From NCBI RefSeq assembly GCF_024679095.1, contig NW_026111612.1, positions 259,501 to 323,500 on the forward strand: 64,000 nt of DNA, written 5' to 3'. Below the pieces are notes generated by a model that was not told the DNA's origin, made no database searches, and was given only the letters and a program-made list of their open reading frames with translations. Source of the DNA: Eriocheir sinensis (taxonomy: Eukaryota > Arthropoda > Malacostraca > Decapoda > Varunidae). The position numbers were made by a program, and so were the translations under genes. Below are positions 26,704-44,980 of this stretch, piece after piece. Every line of letters starts with the position of its first letter. Positions within the stretch are counted from its first letter, which is position 1.

Positions 26704-27837
26704 TAAGCGTTTGACAAAGTTCCTCACCAACGACTGCTGCTTAAATTACAGGCTCACGGGTAGAGGGTAAAGTTTTGAACTGGGTCAAGGCGTGGCTTAG
26801 CAATAGGAAGCAAAGAGTGCAAATCAATGGTAAAAGATCTGACTGGGGATGTGTTACAGTGGGGTCCCACAAGGTTCAGTATTAGGTCCACTTTTGTTTA
26901 TTATTTATATTAGACACAGGAATTAGTAGTGATGTTAGCAAATTTGCAGATGATACCAAGATCGGTAGAGTAATTGAGTCGGATCAGGACATAGTATTCT
27001 CCAGGGTGAACTCAACAGATTATATGACTGGGCGGATAAATGGCAGATGGAGTTCAATGTGAGAAGTGCAGTATTCTGAGTGTAGGTAGGAACAACCTCA
27101 CATAACTATTGCTTAAATGACACTCTCATAAGTAGGTCTGGGTGCGAGAGGGATTTAGGGGTCTTAGTGACTCTGATCTCCGTCCAAGGGCACAATGCAT
27201 TCAAGCTAGAAATCGAGCTAATAGGGTGCTGGGATTTATTTCAAGGGCGTAAGCAACAGAAGCCCCGAAGTCTTCCTCAAACTATATTTAGCATTAGTTA
27301 GACCTCATCTTGACTATGCGGTTCAGTTCTGGTCACCCTACTATAGAATGGATATCAAAATGTTAGAATCGGTGCAGAGGAGGATGACTAAGATGATTCA
27401 GGGTTGAGAAACTTGCCATACGAGGAAAGACTCAAACAGTTAAACTTGCATTCTCTAGAAAGGCAGAAGGGTGCGTGGAGACATGATCGAGGTTTATAAA
27501 TGGATGAAGGGCTTTAATAAGGAGACATTCATAAGGTTTTGTTGGTAAAGAACCGGGTAGGACTCGAAGTAACGGGTTTAAACTGGATAAATTCAGATTC
27601 AACAGGGACATAGGCAAATATTGGTTTACTAATAGGGTGGTGGATGAGTGGAATAGGCTTAGCAGTCATGTGGTGAGTGCCAATACAATTGTCACATTCA
27701 AAAATAGACTAGATAAATTCATGGACAGCGATATTAGGTGGGGTTAGATACACAGAGCTTAGGGTCAAAGGCTGCCTCGTACAGGCCTACCGGCCTCTTG
27801 CAGACTCCTGCGTTCTTATGTTCTTATGTTCTTATGT
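26704..27837 (+). pseudogene. CR1/L2-like LINE, 5'-truncated and decayed, with 8-bp terminal repeats
   Basis: Starts in the reverse transcriptase at AFDKVPHQRLLLKLQAHG, continues through KVLNWVKAWLSNRKQRVQIN, the FADDTKIG catalytic box near 26944, and the C-terminal stretch FWSPYYR-like sequence near 27330, ending in the coding for VDEWNRLSSHVV near 27640. Frameshifts and stops occur throughout. The extreme 3' end is three tandem TTCTTATG octamers at about 27813-27836 and no poly(A), the arrangement known for CR1/L2 elements. An ACT array begins at once after it. Confidence 0.85.
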
Positions 27838-28232
<395 letters not shown>

Positions 28233-30100
28233 TTTTTTCTAGTACTAAGAACGTTACTCTTTCAAGTAGTGCTATTAATAATAATAATAATAAAGGCCAC
28301 TACTAACACTGTGGGTCAGCACGTGCCGCATCTCATGTTCACTTTTACCTCGTCTCGCTTTTGAGTCGCTCGCTCAATAATAAAAACAATACCGCGTCCA
28401 TCATGTGTCGTAATTAAAGTACATGTTAATGGCTGGTCCTTCCCTTTGCTGCACCCACTAATGGCTCATCAGGCATTACTGTGCAAGGTGAATCATGGCA
28501 AGACGAGTGACGAGCACGCTGCCCATTCTCCGTGCCTAATGAGCTCCTTCTCTCCTCACAGCCAGTCTTTCCTCGTCGCTCCCTTGCTGTAAATGTCACT
28601 ATTCCGTCAGTTCGTGAGTAGCAACAGAATGAGTTTACTCGTAAATCAGATTAACGATGCGAGGAACGAATGATAAGGGAGCTGCGCTTAATAAGTAAAT
28701 GATAGTTGTCGGAAGCATGAAAGCATGAACGTACGGCGCAGCGCCACGCCAACACCAGCAGGCAGCGGCCAGTGTGCCCACGCCCAGGCGCGCGTCGCTC
28801 TGATGGAGGCTGATGCATTGTCTTGTTCATTATTAAAGTTTAAAATTCATTTTTTTGTGTATATCGGAATTCATCTATAATCTGGTTATGCCGCCTTGTT
28901 CAGAAGACTTCTCTTTATGAGATGAAATGTCTGACACCAATACTGTTTCAATGCTTTTGTCAAATATATATGTAAATAATGATATAAATACATCGGAGTT
29001 ATAAATCATAACGCCATTCTTCTCACTGATTTTTCTACACCCATGGAAGGTCTACAGTCGCTGCTAAGTGTACAACGGTGCCATCCATAACTATCCTGTA
29101 ATGAAGATGAGCTGAGGCGAGTCGTACAGAAACACGAGAGTCTGTGTGACGGACAGACTGTGCCCTGAGTGCGGAGATCAATCCAGCCCACCACGGGAGG
29201 CATGGCAAACACTGCCAAGGCGCAGAGGAACACGTCGTTACAACACACTACCGTTCCTTCGTGGCGAGGGGGCGGATCACACGCGGGATTGAAATTTCAG
29301 TTTCCGTAGACTGTTACTGCAGCGATGGTGCAACTTTTCCCTCACTTATTAATAAAATGTACAACACAGCTTCGCCGTTGCCACACAGCCATCAACACGC
29401 AAATATAAAGAATACAACGGCGCAATGAACGCACGCGAGGATGTTCCGCCCTGGACACGGCACGACAATTTGTTTATAACCTTCCGCTGACGCCGCGACA
29501 TTTCTGGATTATTTATATATGCTGTGGCACTATTCGCCACGAGCTCTCTGACTCACGAGCTTTTAATGCCATAGTTTACAAGGCCATTTCAGCTCACGTT
29601 TGGTAGCAATACGTGCGGCCGCTGGACGCACGCACAGGAAATGATGGATTTGCATGATAATGGCCCGCGCGACTCGCTCGTCTGCGATATTCTTTATTTT
29701 TCCGTCACCACCAATTTTTGCCATCTACCATCGTCCTGCTCCTCCTCCAACACCGTTTTCTATACATCTTGCCATATCCCTCACTACCCTCTTCTCCCCT
29801 TCGCTATTCACTTCATCTTCCATCTATTGCTTCTTTGTCTTTTGCCTTCCTTCTTCACTTTTCCTCCTGTTCCATTTCCCCAGCCGCTTCCTCCTCCCGT
29901 TCTTTATCATCCCACCCCTCGCCCGCGCTGCTTCCGTCACCAACACCCGCCTTCCCTCACCCCGGGATCCCGTCTCGGCCAAAGGAATAATTTTACAACC
30001 AATATATTGCTCCTAGTGCCGCCTTTCACTTTACCGCACCCTCATTTTTTGCATGGCGGCATTAATAAATTGAAATGGGCGCCGAGAGCCTAAACGGAGC
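28233..30100. other. lower-repeat region without a recognised gene
   Basis: Less repetitive and more GC-balanced than its surroundings, with a GC-rich patch at 28730-28800 and a short (AAT)n at 28272-28292. Open frames reach about 150 codons only in the pyrimidine-rich part after 29690. If the window holds any host regulatory sequence it would be here, but I see no direct sign of it. Confidence 0.35.
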
Positions 30101-31449
<1,349 letters not shown>

Positions 31450-31474
31450 CCGGAGCTCATATTTAATCCTAGAA

Positions 31475-31638
31475 TCTAGAGTCCGGGTTGATAGGTGGTC
31501 TTCTGGACAGCATGAGGGTAGTTTTAAGCCACTCGGCGGCGGCTGAAAAATCCCAGCTTGGTGGTACCGGGCAGGGATTGAACTCGCGTCCTCCTGAACA
31601 CGGCGCCGTCACTCTGTCGACTCAGCCACCGCCTCACG
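31475..31638 (-). mobile_element. tRNA-headed SINE, short copy
   Basis: The minus strand starts GCGGTGGCTGAGTCGACAGA (box-A-like) and about 35 bp later has CGCGAGTTCAATCCC (box-B-like), followed by about 100 bp of body. The head differs from those at 14791, 25263 and 56347. Confidence 0.7.
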
Positions 31639-32285
31639 TATGCTTCAAATCATCTATACAATTTGTGTTCTGTTAATTCACTGAACAGCAAACACCATTC
31701 GCTATTCTACATTAATCACGGTACATCATAATATCCACACTCCTGAGCCAGTACAACTCTTTACATCGCTCAATAAGATATATATTTCAAACCGTAAATT
31801 TTGTTTGTCTGACACTAAATCACTGAATAATAAACCCCATTTCCACTTAAATACAACTTTCAATAAGCAATGTTCACTCTCTTATACTTTTAACTCTTCA
31901 TATACTTATCATTTCAACCTTTCGCATAAACTTCACATCATCTATTCTGTTAACCTTCCATTACATCACCGAACATTATAAATCCGTTCCGTACAACCTT
32001 CCTCCCCATACACACACGTAACCCTTTATATTATTAAATTTTCACACACAGGTACTTCATATCATCTATACTGTTTACCTTCCACATTAACCAATCATTA
32101 AAAACCCTACTAGCCGTTCAGTCATCCGCCCAACATAAACACTTACTCCTTTTACTGATTATTTTTTACATATACTTCAAATCATCTATACAGTTTACCT
32201 TCCACATAAACCAAACATTAAAAATCCTATTAGCCGTCCAGCCATCCTCCCAATATACTCACTTAACTCCTTATACAGATCAATA

Positions 32286-33079
32286 GGCGTACCTAACAAT
32301 ACCATAGCCGATCCAGGATTCAGGACGTTTCCTAAGTTAAAGAAGGTAATGTTGTACTTGTATTTCGTAAAGAATTCTTATAACCAAAAACTAACTAAAT
32401 TATGAGTATTCTTTTTCTTGAACACAACATTCAGTAAATAACAGAACAATAATATGAAAATACGTATAGCTACCGTTGCCAGATTGTCGTACTCAGAGCA
32501 TAGTATTTAACGGTTTTTGACGCCTAACTATTGCCAAGAAACATCAGGATCTTACTCTTTTAACGATAACTATAAATTAGTTTCGTTTTTGGAGCCCAAA
32601 AGACAGTTTTGGGGTAGGAAGTCGGGAAATATAATCGGCTGAGTATGACAATCTGGCAATAGTCTGTGGCCGAGGCAGCAGCGGCCTGCCATATTGCGGG
32701 ATCCAGATACCTAAAATAGCATACTTTTACTGCGCAAAGCAGGTGATGTCACTTATTGTGACTTCGTGAGCCTTAATATTTATCTATTTGTGTATATTTC
32801 ATGGTGGCAAAACTTAAATTACTAGTTTCATTTTTACTAGTGACACGAATTTCACTCTAATAAGTGAATCAGACTCCACAGAAATGTTACCAGTGTGTGT
32901 ATGAATGAATACAAAGATAAGCACATACTTTGCTTTAACTCCAGGATGTCTCGTGGATCATTGATAAATAAAAACAAAATATCCGGCTAAGCTACTCTTT
33001 AGCCATTACCTTTAATGGCGCCCAAAAAACAGTCCCTCCGCCAAGTTTGTACCCCATATTTGGTAATGTTAGGTGCGCC
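32286..33079. mobile_element. non-autonomous TIR element, 794 bp, TA target duplication
   Basis: Left terminus GGCGTACCTAACAATACCA; right terminus, reverse complemented, GGCGCACCTAACATTACCA. TA stands on both sides (32284-32285 and 33080-33081). No transposase frame. It interrupts a 120-bp tandem repeat and contains a second inverted-repeat element at 32476-32659. Confidence 0.75.
32476..32659. mobile_element. nested small inverted-repeat element (MITE-like), 184 bp
   Basis: TTGCCAGATTGTCGTACTC at 32476-32494 faces its reverse complement GAGTATGACAATCTGGCAA at 32641-32659, 18 of 19 positions matching. No reading frame. The target duplication is unclear. Confidence 0.65.
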
Positions 33080-33331
33080 TATTTTCACATATACTTCAAT
33101 TCATCTATACAGTTTGCCTTGCACTTAATCAATTAGCATTACAAACCCCACCAGCCGCTCAGCCTTCCCCGCTCCCCACACTCCCGGCCATCCTTCAAAC
33201 CTCGGCCCTCCGCCCAGGCCCACACTGCGATATAATTAGTGAAGGAAAAAATAAAGGCCTGGCTTTTACTCTCGAGGATAATGACGACTGGGAGGAAGGA
33301 TTTTACAGCTGATTACTCAGAATAAATATGG

Positions 33332-33336
<5 letters not shown>

Positions 33337-33397
<61 letters not shown>

Positions 33398-33419
33398 TCT
33401 CTCTCGCTCTCTCTCTCTC

Positions 33420-33459
<40 letters not shown>

Positions 33460-33692
33460 CCTCTTCCTACCACCGATTTCAAATGTTTTCCTCTCTCATT
33501 TCTATATATTTTCCTCCTTTACGATTATCTTACTCCGCTATCGTCTGGTTTTCTCTTTCTCCCTCCTCCTCCTCCTACTCCTCTTTCTCTTCATCTTCTT
33601 CTTCTTCTTCTTCTTCTTCTTCTTCTTCTTCTTCTTCTTCCTCCTCCTCCTCCTCCTCCTCCTCCTCCTCCTCCTCCTCCTCCTCCTCCTCC
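33337..33692. repeat. (CT)n tract followed by (TTC)n and (TCC)n
   Basis: CT alternation with interruptions at 33337-33458, then TTC units at about 33587-33640 and TCC units to 33692. Confidence 0.96.
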
Positions 33693-33884
33693 CTAACATT
33701 ACGAAAACCTTGGCTCTCCTCTCATACCTTTCATGCCCTTCCTTCCTTCCCCCCTCTCAACCTTACCTTAATTCCATTCCCGCCTTCCCTTCCCTTCCTT
33801 CCTTCCCTTCCTTAACTTCACAATGGCTTTGGAGAATTATTGCCGTAGTAATTTTGTGGGAAAGACCAGCCCACAAAACGACCA

Positions 33885-33892
<8 letters not shown>

Positions 33893-33940
<48 letters not shown>
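33893..33940. repeat. (AC)n microsatellite
   Basis: About 23 AC units following a short GCGC run. Confidence 0.97.
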
Positions 33941-33942
<2 letters not shown>

Positions 33943-34174
33943 CAAACACACACAGAGATAATTAAAGCCATAGTGTGTGTGTTTTTAAAAGCTGACATCT
34001 CTTTTCCACACACAACGTATAGCTGAACAAACGACGAAGTGAAGGCAATCAGTCCCTTATTATGAGGCCAATTATGAAGCCAGTCGTTAATTTGCTGTTA
34101 GGGAAAAATAATAGAAAAAAGTTTGATTTCGAACTTTTTTTTGTATTTGGAAAAGAAAGAAAATTAAGAGAAGT

Positions 34175-35399
<1,225 letters not shown>

Positions 35400-36740
35400 T
35401 TTGGGGGGAAGAGAGAAAAGAAAGAGAGGAAAAGAGAATGGCTGAAAGAGTGGAGGTAAGAAAAATAGAAAGAATGGGAAAGGGAAACATGAAAGAAACG
35501 AATGAAGGAGGGAAGGAAGGAAGAAATGAAGGAAGGATTGAAGGACAAATGAGGTAAAAACGAAAGAAAGATGGAAAGAGAGGAAGATGAAAAGGTAACT
35601 AATTGGAAGATGAATAAATAAATAAAAGAAGGGAAAGAATGAAACAAAGGGAAGGAAGAAAAGAGGAAAGAAAAGACGGGAGCTAGTTAGGAAAAAGGGA
35701 GGGAAGCACGGAATGCAGGAGGGGAAGAAAGAAGAAAAGAAAGAAGAAAAGGTGATGAGAAGGAAGGAATGAAGGAAGAAAGGAAGGAAGAAAAAGAAAA
35801 AAATGAAGCGATGTATAGGGCAAGGAAGGATGGAAGGAACAAAGAAAAGAAGGAAGGAAGGAAGGAAGGAAGAACATAAATGACGAAGGAAGGAAAACAT
35901 GATAGACAGTGAGGCATGGATCAAGGTAGGGAGGACGGAATGACTGAATGAAGGAAAGAAGGATGGAAGGAGAGATGGCAGAGGGAGGGAGGGCGAAAGA
36001 GAAGAAATGAGAGGCGAAGGAAAGGCAAACATGATTAATGACGGCAAGAAGACCCATGAAGAAAAGTGAAAGATGGAACGAAAAAGGAAAAAAAAAATGT
36101 CGTTTGTAAGAAAAATATATAAAAGAAAACAGCAAGAGAGAAGACACGAAAGGAAATAAGCAAGAACAGAAAGACAAAAGAAAGAAGATAGGATTAAATT
36201 GATAGAAATAAGGAAGAAAAACAACTTGGACTGAAAGGGAGCGAGAGAAAAAAACACATGGAGGTAAAATGAGTTAGGAAGAGAGGAGAGAGATAGGCAG
36301 AGGGAGGCAAGAAAGAGGACGGAGAGGGGAGAGACAGTGAGAGGAAGCAAAAATATTACATGGAGGAAAGGAAGGGAGAAAAGGGAAAATGATGAAAGGA
36401 AGGGCGGGAAGGAAGGGAGGGATAGAAAGGAGGGAGAATAAGGGAGGGGGAACGAAGATAGAGGGAAGTGGAAGAAAACTTATGGGATACGATCGAAAAG
36501 GGACGGTGAAAGGAGGAAATAGGATGAGGTAAAATGAGGGAGAAAAGGAAAGGAGGAAGGGATGGAGAATGAAGGATAGAAAGAGGAGGGAGGGGAAGGA
36601 AGAAAAGAAGGAAGTGGAGAAGGGGAAGAAGGAAGTGAGAGGGGCAATGCGAGAAAGAAAGAAGTGAGAAAAGGGAGAGAGGGAAGAAGAGAGGGGGAGA
36701 TAAGAGGGGAGAGGAAGGAGGGGAGGAGGGGGAGGGGGGT
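35400..36740. repeat. polypurine block, about 1.3 kb
   Basis: The plus strand is almost entirely A and G (GGAAGGAA, GAAAG, AGGGAGG) for 1.3 kb. The 317-codon minus-strand frame is Ser/Phe/Leu-rich low-complexity translation of it. Confidence 0.9.
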
Positions 36741-36764
36741 GATTGCTTTGGTCGTGCGATAAGG

Positions 36765-37851
<1,087 letters not shown>

Positions 37852-37894
37852 AGGGCAAGGGCAATAAACCGTGACACGGGGAGGAGGAAATTAG

Positions 37895-39317
37895 GTGAAA
37901 AAAGGCGTCTCTCGTCGTTCCAGAGTAAATCTCTCAAACTACCACCCTATAGCTTTACTTTCCTGTCTATCTAAAGCTTTTGAATCAATCCTTAACCGAA
38001 AGACTCAAAAGCACCTTTCCACTTCTAACCTTCTATCTGATCGCCAGTATGGGTTCCGAAAGGGGCGTTCTACTGGCGATCTTCTTGCTCTCCTAACCGA
38101 TGCTTGGTCATCCTCTCTTAGCCGTATCGGTGAAACTTTCTCTGTTGCGCTAGACATATCGAAAGCCCTCGATAGAGTCTGGCATAAGTCTTTGCTTTCT
38201 TAACTGCCCTCTTTCGGATTCTATCCCTCTCTCTGTTCATTTATCTCCAGTTTCCTTTCCGACCGTTCTATCTCTGCTGTGGTAGACGGTCACTGTTCTT
38301 TCCCTAAACCTATCAACAGTAGTGTCCCACAGGGCTCTGTTCTATCTCCCTCTCTTTCTGTTGTTCATTAATGATTTTCTTTCCATAACAAACTGTCCTG
38401 TCCACTCATACGCCGACGACTCCACTCTGCATTATTCAACTTTTTTCAATAGAAGGCCATCCCAACAGGAAGTACATGACTCTAGACTCGAGGCTGCGGA
38501 ACGCTTAACCTCAGACATTGCTATCATTTCCGATTGGGGTAGAAGGAGCCTTGTGTCCTTCAATGCCTCAAAAGCTCAATTTCTCAACCTATCAACTCGA
38601 CACAATCTTCCAAACACCTATCCCCTATTCTTCGACAACACTCAGCTGTCACTTTCTTCGACACTAAACATCCTTGGTCTATCCTTAACTCAAAATCTCA
38701 ACTGGAAACTTCACATCTCCTCTCTCACTAAATCAACTTCCTCGAGGTTGGGCGTTCTGTATCGTCTCCGCCAATTCTTCTCCCCCGCGCAGTTGCTATC
38801 CATATACAGGGGCCTTGTCCGCCCTCGTATTGAGTATGCATCTCACGTGGGGAGGCTCCACTCACACACCTCTTCTGGAAAGACTGAAGTCTAAGGCTCT
38901 TCGTCTCTTCAGCTCTCCTCCTCCTACTGATAGTCTTCTACCTCTTAAATTCCGTCGCGATGTTGCCTCTTTTTCTACTTTCTATCGCTATTTTCACGCT
39001 GACTGTATTACTGAACTTCCTAACTGCATACTGCATACCCTATACTGTCCAAACCCTTTATGCAAGACTTAACCAGCATCTTCACTCATTCATCCCTCAT
39101 GCTGGTAAACTCTGGAACAATCTTCCTTCATCTGTATTTCCTCCTGCCTACGACTTGAACTCTTTCAAGAGGAGGGCATCACGACACCTCTCCTCCCGAA
39201 ATTGACCTCTTTCCACCTCTTTGATTATTTTTTTTAGGAGCAGCGAGTAGCGGGCTTTTTTTATTATTGTTTCCTTTTTTGTGCCCTCGAGCTGTCTCCT
39301 TTGTTGTAAATAAAAAA
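37895..39317 (+). mobile_element. jockey/I-like LINE, 5'-truncated copy (subfamily 2)
   Basis: Coding remnant starts at NLSNYHPIALLSCLSKAFES, then DRQYGFRKGRSTGDLLALLT, VALDISKALDRVWHKS, a break near 38200, then an open frame from 38322 through INDFLSITNCPVHSYADDST and ISDWGRRSLVSFNASKAQF to RLRQFFSPAQLLSIYRGLV near 38815. A second frame completes the C-terminus with WNNLPSSVFPPAYDLNSFKR. A deletion near 39030 removes part of the Pro-rich segment. The 3' region has 'ggagcagcgagtagcgggct' near 39237 and ends near 39317. Confidence 0.92.
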
Positions 39318-39365
39318 AGGCAATTAGTGTCTGATTACAGTTGCTAAGACGAGTCACTTTGTGTG
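39213..39365 (+). repeat. left arm of a near-perfect inverted repeat (LINE 3' end plus flank)
   Basis: Covers the end of the LINE 3' region and about 46 bp of flank ('caattagtgtctgattacag' and 'ttgctaagacgagtcac'). Reverse complement at 39622-39775, only a few differences. Confidence 0.95.
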
Positions 39366-39395
39366 GTGCTAACGAGATGATTAGATAAAACACTT

Positions 39396-39399
<4 letters not shown>

Positions 39400-39468
<69 letters not shown>

Positions 39469-39548
39469 CTATGAGTCTGCAATTTCATGTATTATGTATA
39501 TAGGACAGTTTCATCCACTGCCAAGCAAATACACACACACACACACAC

Positions 39549-39627
<79 letters not shown>
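39400..39627. repeat. (GT)n and (AC)n in the inverted-repeat spacer
   Basis: GT at 39400-39465 and AC at 39531-39627 (with CATACATA variant near 39549), so the microsatellites are themselves in inverted order and extend the potential stem. Confidence 0.96.
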
Positions 39628-39629
<2 letters not shown>

Positions 39630-39775
39630 GTGACTCGTCTTAGCAACTGTAATCAGACACTAATTGCCTCTTTTTATTTACAACAAAGGAGACAGCTCGA
39701 GGGCACAAAAAAGGAAACAATAATAAAAAAAGCCCGCTACTCGCTGCTCCTAAAAAAAATAATCAAAAGAGGTGG
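39622..39775 (-). repeat. right arm of the inverted repeat
   Basis: Reverse complement of 39213-39365, including non-LINE flank at 39628-39667, so this is a copied locus and not a second independent insertion. Confidence 0.95.
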
Positions 39776-39780
39776 CCGAA
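39651..39780 (-). mobile_element. inverted LINE 3'-end fragment
   Basis: Minus-strand 3' untranslated end of the LINE family ('gagcagcgagtagcgggct' reversed near 39732-39750). It stops at 39780, where a plus-strand LINE copy begins immediately. Confidence 0.9.
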
Positions 39781-42005
39781 CCCGACCTGAGGATGTACTT
39801 TTCCGATTTCCCGTGGAATGATTATTGCTTCCAGGATAGAGACCCCTCTGTGTGTGCTCAGCGCATCACAGAGGTGATTGTCTCTGGAATGGAGGCATAC
39901 ATTCCTCGTTCTTTCTCTACTCCTCACGCTAAAAAGCCTTGGTTTAATCACGCTTGTTCTCGTGCTGTCAATGATAGAGAGGTAGCTCACAAAAGATACC
40001 AGAGCCTTCAAACTAATGCTAATTATGAACTTTACATTTCTGCCCGAAATCGTGCCAAATCTATTCTCCGACTAACCAAAAATTCTTTCATTAATAGAAA
40101 ATGTCAAAACCTTGCTTTCTCTAACTCTTCCCGTGACTTCTGGCATCTAGCCAAAAACATCTCCTCCAACTTCACTTCTTCATCTTTCCCTCCACTCCTC
40201 AGTCCTGACGGCAACACTGCCGTCTCATCTATCTCTAAGGCTGAACTCTTCTCTCAAACTTTTTCTAAAAACTCCACTCTGGACGATTCTGGGCATATTC
40301 CTCCTACTCATCCCCCTCTGACTCCTTTATGCCTGTTATAAAGATTCTTCAAAATGATGTTTTCTATGCCCTCTGGCCTCAATCCTCAGAAGGCTTATGG
40401 ACCTGATGGAGTGCCTCCTATTGTCCTTAAAACTGTGCCTCCGTGCTGTCACCCTGCCTGGTCAAACTCTTTCGCCTCTGCCTGTCAACATCTACCTTTC
40501 CTTCTTGCTGGAAGTATGCCTTCACACAGCCTGTACCTAAGAAGGGTGACCGCTCCAATCCCTCAAACTACCGTCCTATTGCTTTACTTTCTTGTCTATC
40601 TAAAGCTTTTGAATCAATCCTTAACCGGAAGATTCAAAAGCACCTTTCCACTTCTGACCTTCTATCTGATCGCCAGTATGGGTTCCGCAAGGGGCGTTCT
40701 ACTGGTGATCTCCTAGCCTTCTTAACTGACTCTTGGTCATCCTCTCTTAGCCGTTTCGGTGAAACTTTTGCTATTGCGCTGGACATATCAAAAGCTTTTG
40801 ATAGGGTCTGGCACAAATCTTTGCTTTCTAAACTACCCTCCTACGGTTTCTATCCTTCTCTGTACCTTTATCTCCAGTTTCCTTTCTGACCGTTCTATTT
40901 CTGCCGTGGTAGACGGTCACTGTTCTTCCCCTAAATCTATTAACAGTGGTGTCCCACAGGGTTCTGTCCTATCTCCCACTCTCTTTCTGTTGTTCATTGA
41001 TGATCTTCTTTCCAAAACGAACTGTCCTATCCATTCCTACCCCGATGATTCCACTCTGCATTATTCAACTTCTTTTAATAGAAGACCCACCCTTCAGGAA
41101 CTTAACGACTCAAGGCTGGAGGCTGCAGAACGCTTAGCCTCAGTCCTTACTATTATTTCCGATTGGGGCAAGAAGAACCTGGTGTCCTTCAACGCCTCAA
41201 AAACACAGTTTATCCACCTATCCACTCGACACAATCTTCCAAACAACTATCCCCTATTCTTTGACAACACCCAGCTATCACCTTCCTCAACACTAAACAT
41301 CCTCGGTCTATCCTTAACTCAAAATCTCAACTGGAAACTTCATATCTCATCTCTTACTAAATCAGCTTCCTCGAGGCTGGGCGTTCTGTACCGTCTCCGC
41401 CAGTTCTTCTCCCCTGCACAGTTGCTGTCCATATACAGGGGCCTTGTCCGCCCTCGTATGGAGTATGCATCTCATGTGTGGGGGGGCTCCACTCACACAG
41501 CTCTTCTGGACAGAGTGGGGGCAAAGGCTCTTCGTCTCATCAGCTCTCCTCCTCATACTGATAGTCTTCTACCTCTTAAATTCCGCCGCAATGTTGCCTC
41601 TCTTTCTATCTTCTATCGATATTTCCACGCTGACTGCTCTTCTGAACTTGCTAACTGCATGCCTCCCCCCCTCCCGCGGCCCCGCTGCACTCGACTTTCT
41701 ACTCATGCTCATCCCTATACTGTCCAAACCCCTTATGCCAGAGTTAACCAGCATCTTCACTCTTTCATCCCTCACGCTGGTAAACTCTGGAACAATCTTC
41801 CTTCATCTGTATTTCCTCCTGCCTACGACTTGAACTCTTTCAAGAGGAGGGTATCAGGACACCTCTCCTCCCGAAACTGACTTATCTTTCGGCCACCTCT
41901 TTGGATTCTTTTTAGGAGCGGCGAGTAGCGGGCTTTTTTTTTTTATTAATGTTTACTTTGTTGTGCCCTTGAGCTGTCTCCTTTGCTGTAGAAAAAAAAA
42001 AAAAA
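39781..42005 (+). mobile_element. jockey/I-like LINE, longest copy in the window (subfamily 1)
   Basis: Starts in the endonuclease-RT linker (YFSDFPWNDYCFQ, KPWFNHACSRAVNDREVAHK), goes on to KNISSNFTSSSFPPLLSPDG, then the reverse transcriptase: GFRKGRSTGDLLAFLTD, ALDISKAFDRVWHKSLLSKL, SGVPQGSVLSPTLFLLFIDD, and the catalytic box, which here reads SYPDDST (Ala to Pro, near 41037-41050) and so would be inactive. The C-terminus is open to the stop near 41878. Frameshifts: one C lost near 40317, CT lost near 40370, one A lost near 40431, and a small loss near 40861. 3' region and poly(A) end at 42005. Compared with 61046-63036 it differs at few positions. Confidence 0.93.
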
Positions 42006-42042
<37 letters not shown>

Positions 42043-42128
42043 GTCTCCCTTACGAGTATAAATTTAATAAACCCAAAACAAATCCACTTTAAAACAATAT
42101 ATTTCCACGCGCCCTTCACTAATTCTAT

Positions 42129-42189
<61 letters not shown>

Positions 42190-42437
42190 GTAGGCGAAGA
42201 GAATCCAACTGGAGTACGTGACAACATAAACAAAAAAACAAAGTGACGTAAAATATTATAACAAATAGTAAAACAAACAAATGCTTCCAGAATGTACTCC
42301 AAATGTTTACGAATGGAGTCATAAGCTCGCCCACACACCCATTCACCCACCCACCCACCCACCCACCCACACACACACACACACACATACGGTTTAACTA
42401 CATCGTAAAGCTTCAGTCGCTTGGATTGCAAATATTG

Positions 42438-42504
<67 letters not shown>

Positions 42505-42505
42505 C
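42006..42505. repeat. (AC)n, (ACCC)n-like and (GT)n microsatellites
   Basis: AC at 42006-42039 and 42131-42188, CACCCA-type units then AC at 42331-42388, GT at 42439-42503, with short spacers. Confidence 0.95.
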
Positions 42506-44239
<1,734 letters not shown>

Positions 44240-44980
44240 GTGTTGATTAAGACTTCAGCTTCCTTAAGGCGAATTATATTCGTAGCCTTTATGTACAAGA
44301 AGCGACGGAGCGAGAGCGACTGTCGTTGTGTGTCAGTCGGACTCTCGTGAAGGAGTGGCGAGTTACAGGTTGGAAAATAATTGTTACAATTGGTCACGTA
44401 TGTCAAGGTGACCTCCACGCACCATCAGAGTGCGAAGTATACAAAACTGAGACGGTAAACACTGACGGACGACATTCCTATAAGGTGGCGTGATCTATCT
44501 GTCGTGGGTTTTTCCATTGACAATTGTATGCCTAATTCGTGGTGATATTAAATAATAATAATACATTGATATCCTACTATAACAATATAATCTTCTGCTC
44601 GGTCACCTACCAGTGATCGCGACCTCGCGATATACAAAAATCTAAATAGCAGTCTAGTTACCATGAACATACATAGTGGGAGTTTGTCAAGCAGACTGCC
44701 TATGATACAATTACATTAAAACACTGGCTATGTAAGAACAGATGTGGAGTTATAATATAAATAGTGAGAGGGAAACCACAACGTGTGTGACATGAAACAT
44801 ATGAAACCTCTCAAAAGATAAATATAAGGACACATGTATAAGAAGCTATCAACTGGCATAGATACAGACAATGAAACGTTGATCAAGCTCCTAAAAAAAT
44901 ACAGTGGTGCAACACAATACAATGTTAAAAATAGGAGCAGCCAGGTTTCTGTCCCCTGATTTGTCTGAGAAAAGGAAAAA
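44240..44980 (-). other. 3' non-coding end of the gypsy-like element, probably with the 3' LTR
   Basis: Follows the envelope stop. No second LTR copy exists in the window for comparison, so boundaries are unknown. A 14-bp symmetrical motif TCGCGACCTCGCGA occurs near 44617-44632. A minus-strand frame at 44728-45039 overlaps the envelope end in another frame and has no recognised domain. Confidence 0.5.

Larger units (their letters stand above)
31641..33205 (+). repeat. diverged tandem repeat of about 120 bp, split by a TIR element
   Basis: Units start with variants of ACTTCAAATCATCTATACAG at about 31641, 31929, 32052 and 32172, and resume at about 33092 after the element at 32286-33079. Shared continuation: 'tttaccttccacataaacca', then 'agccgtccagccatcc'. 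Spacing is 120-123 bp where units adjoin. Confidence 0.8.

Noticed and set aside
28233..30100. Host gene exons
   Set aside because: No frame with recognisable protein similarity or a consistent exon-intron pattern was visible by eye.
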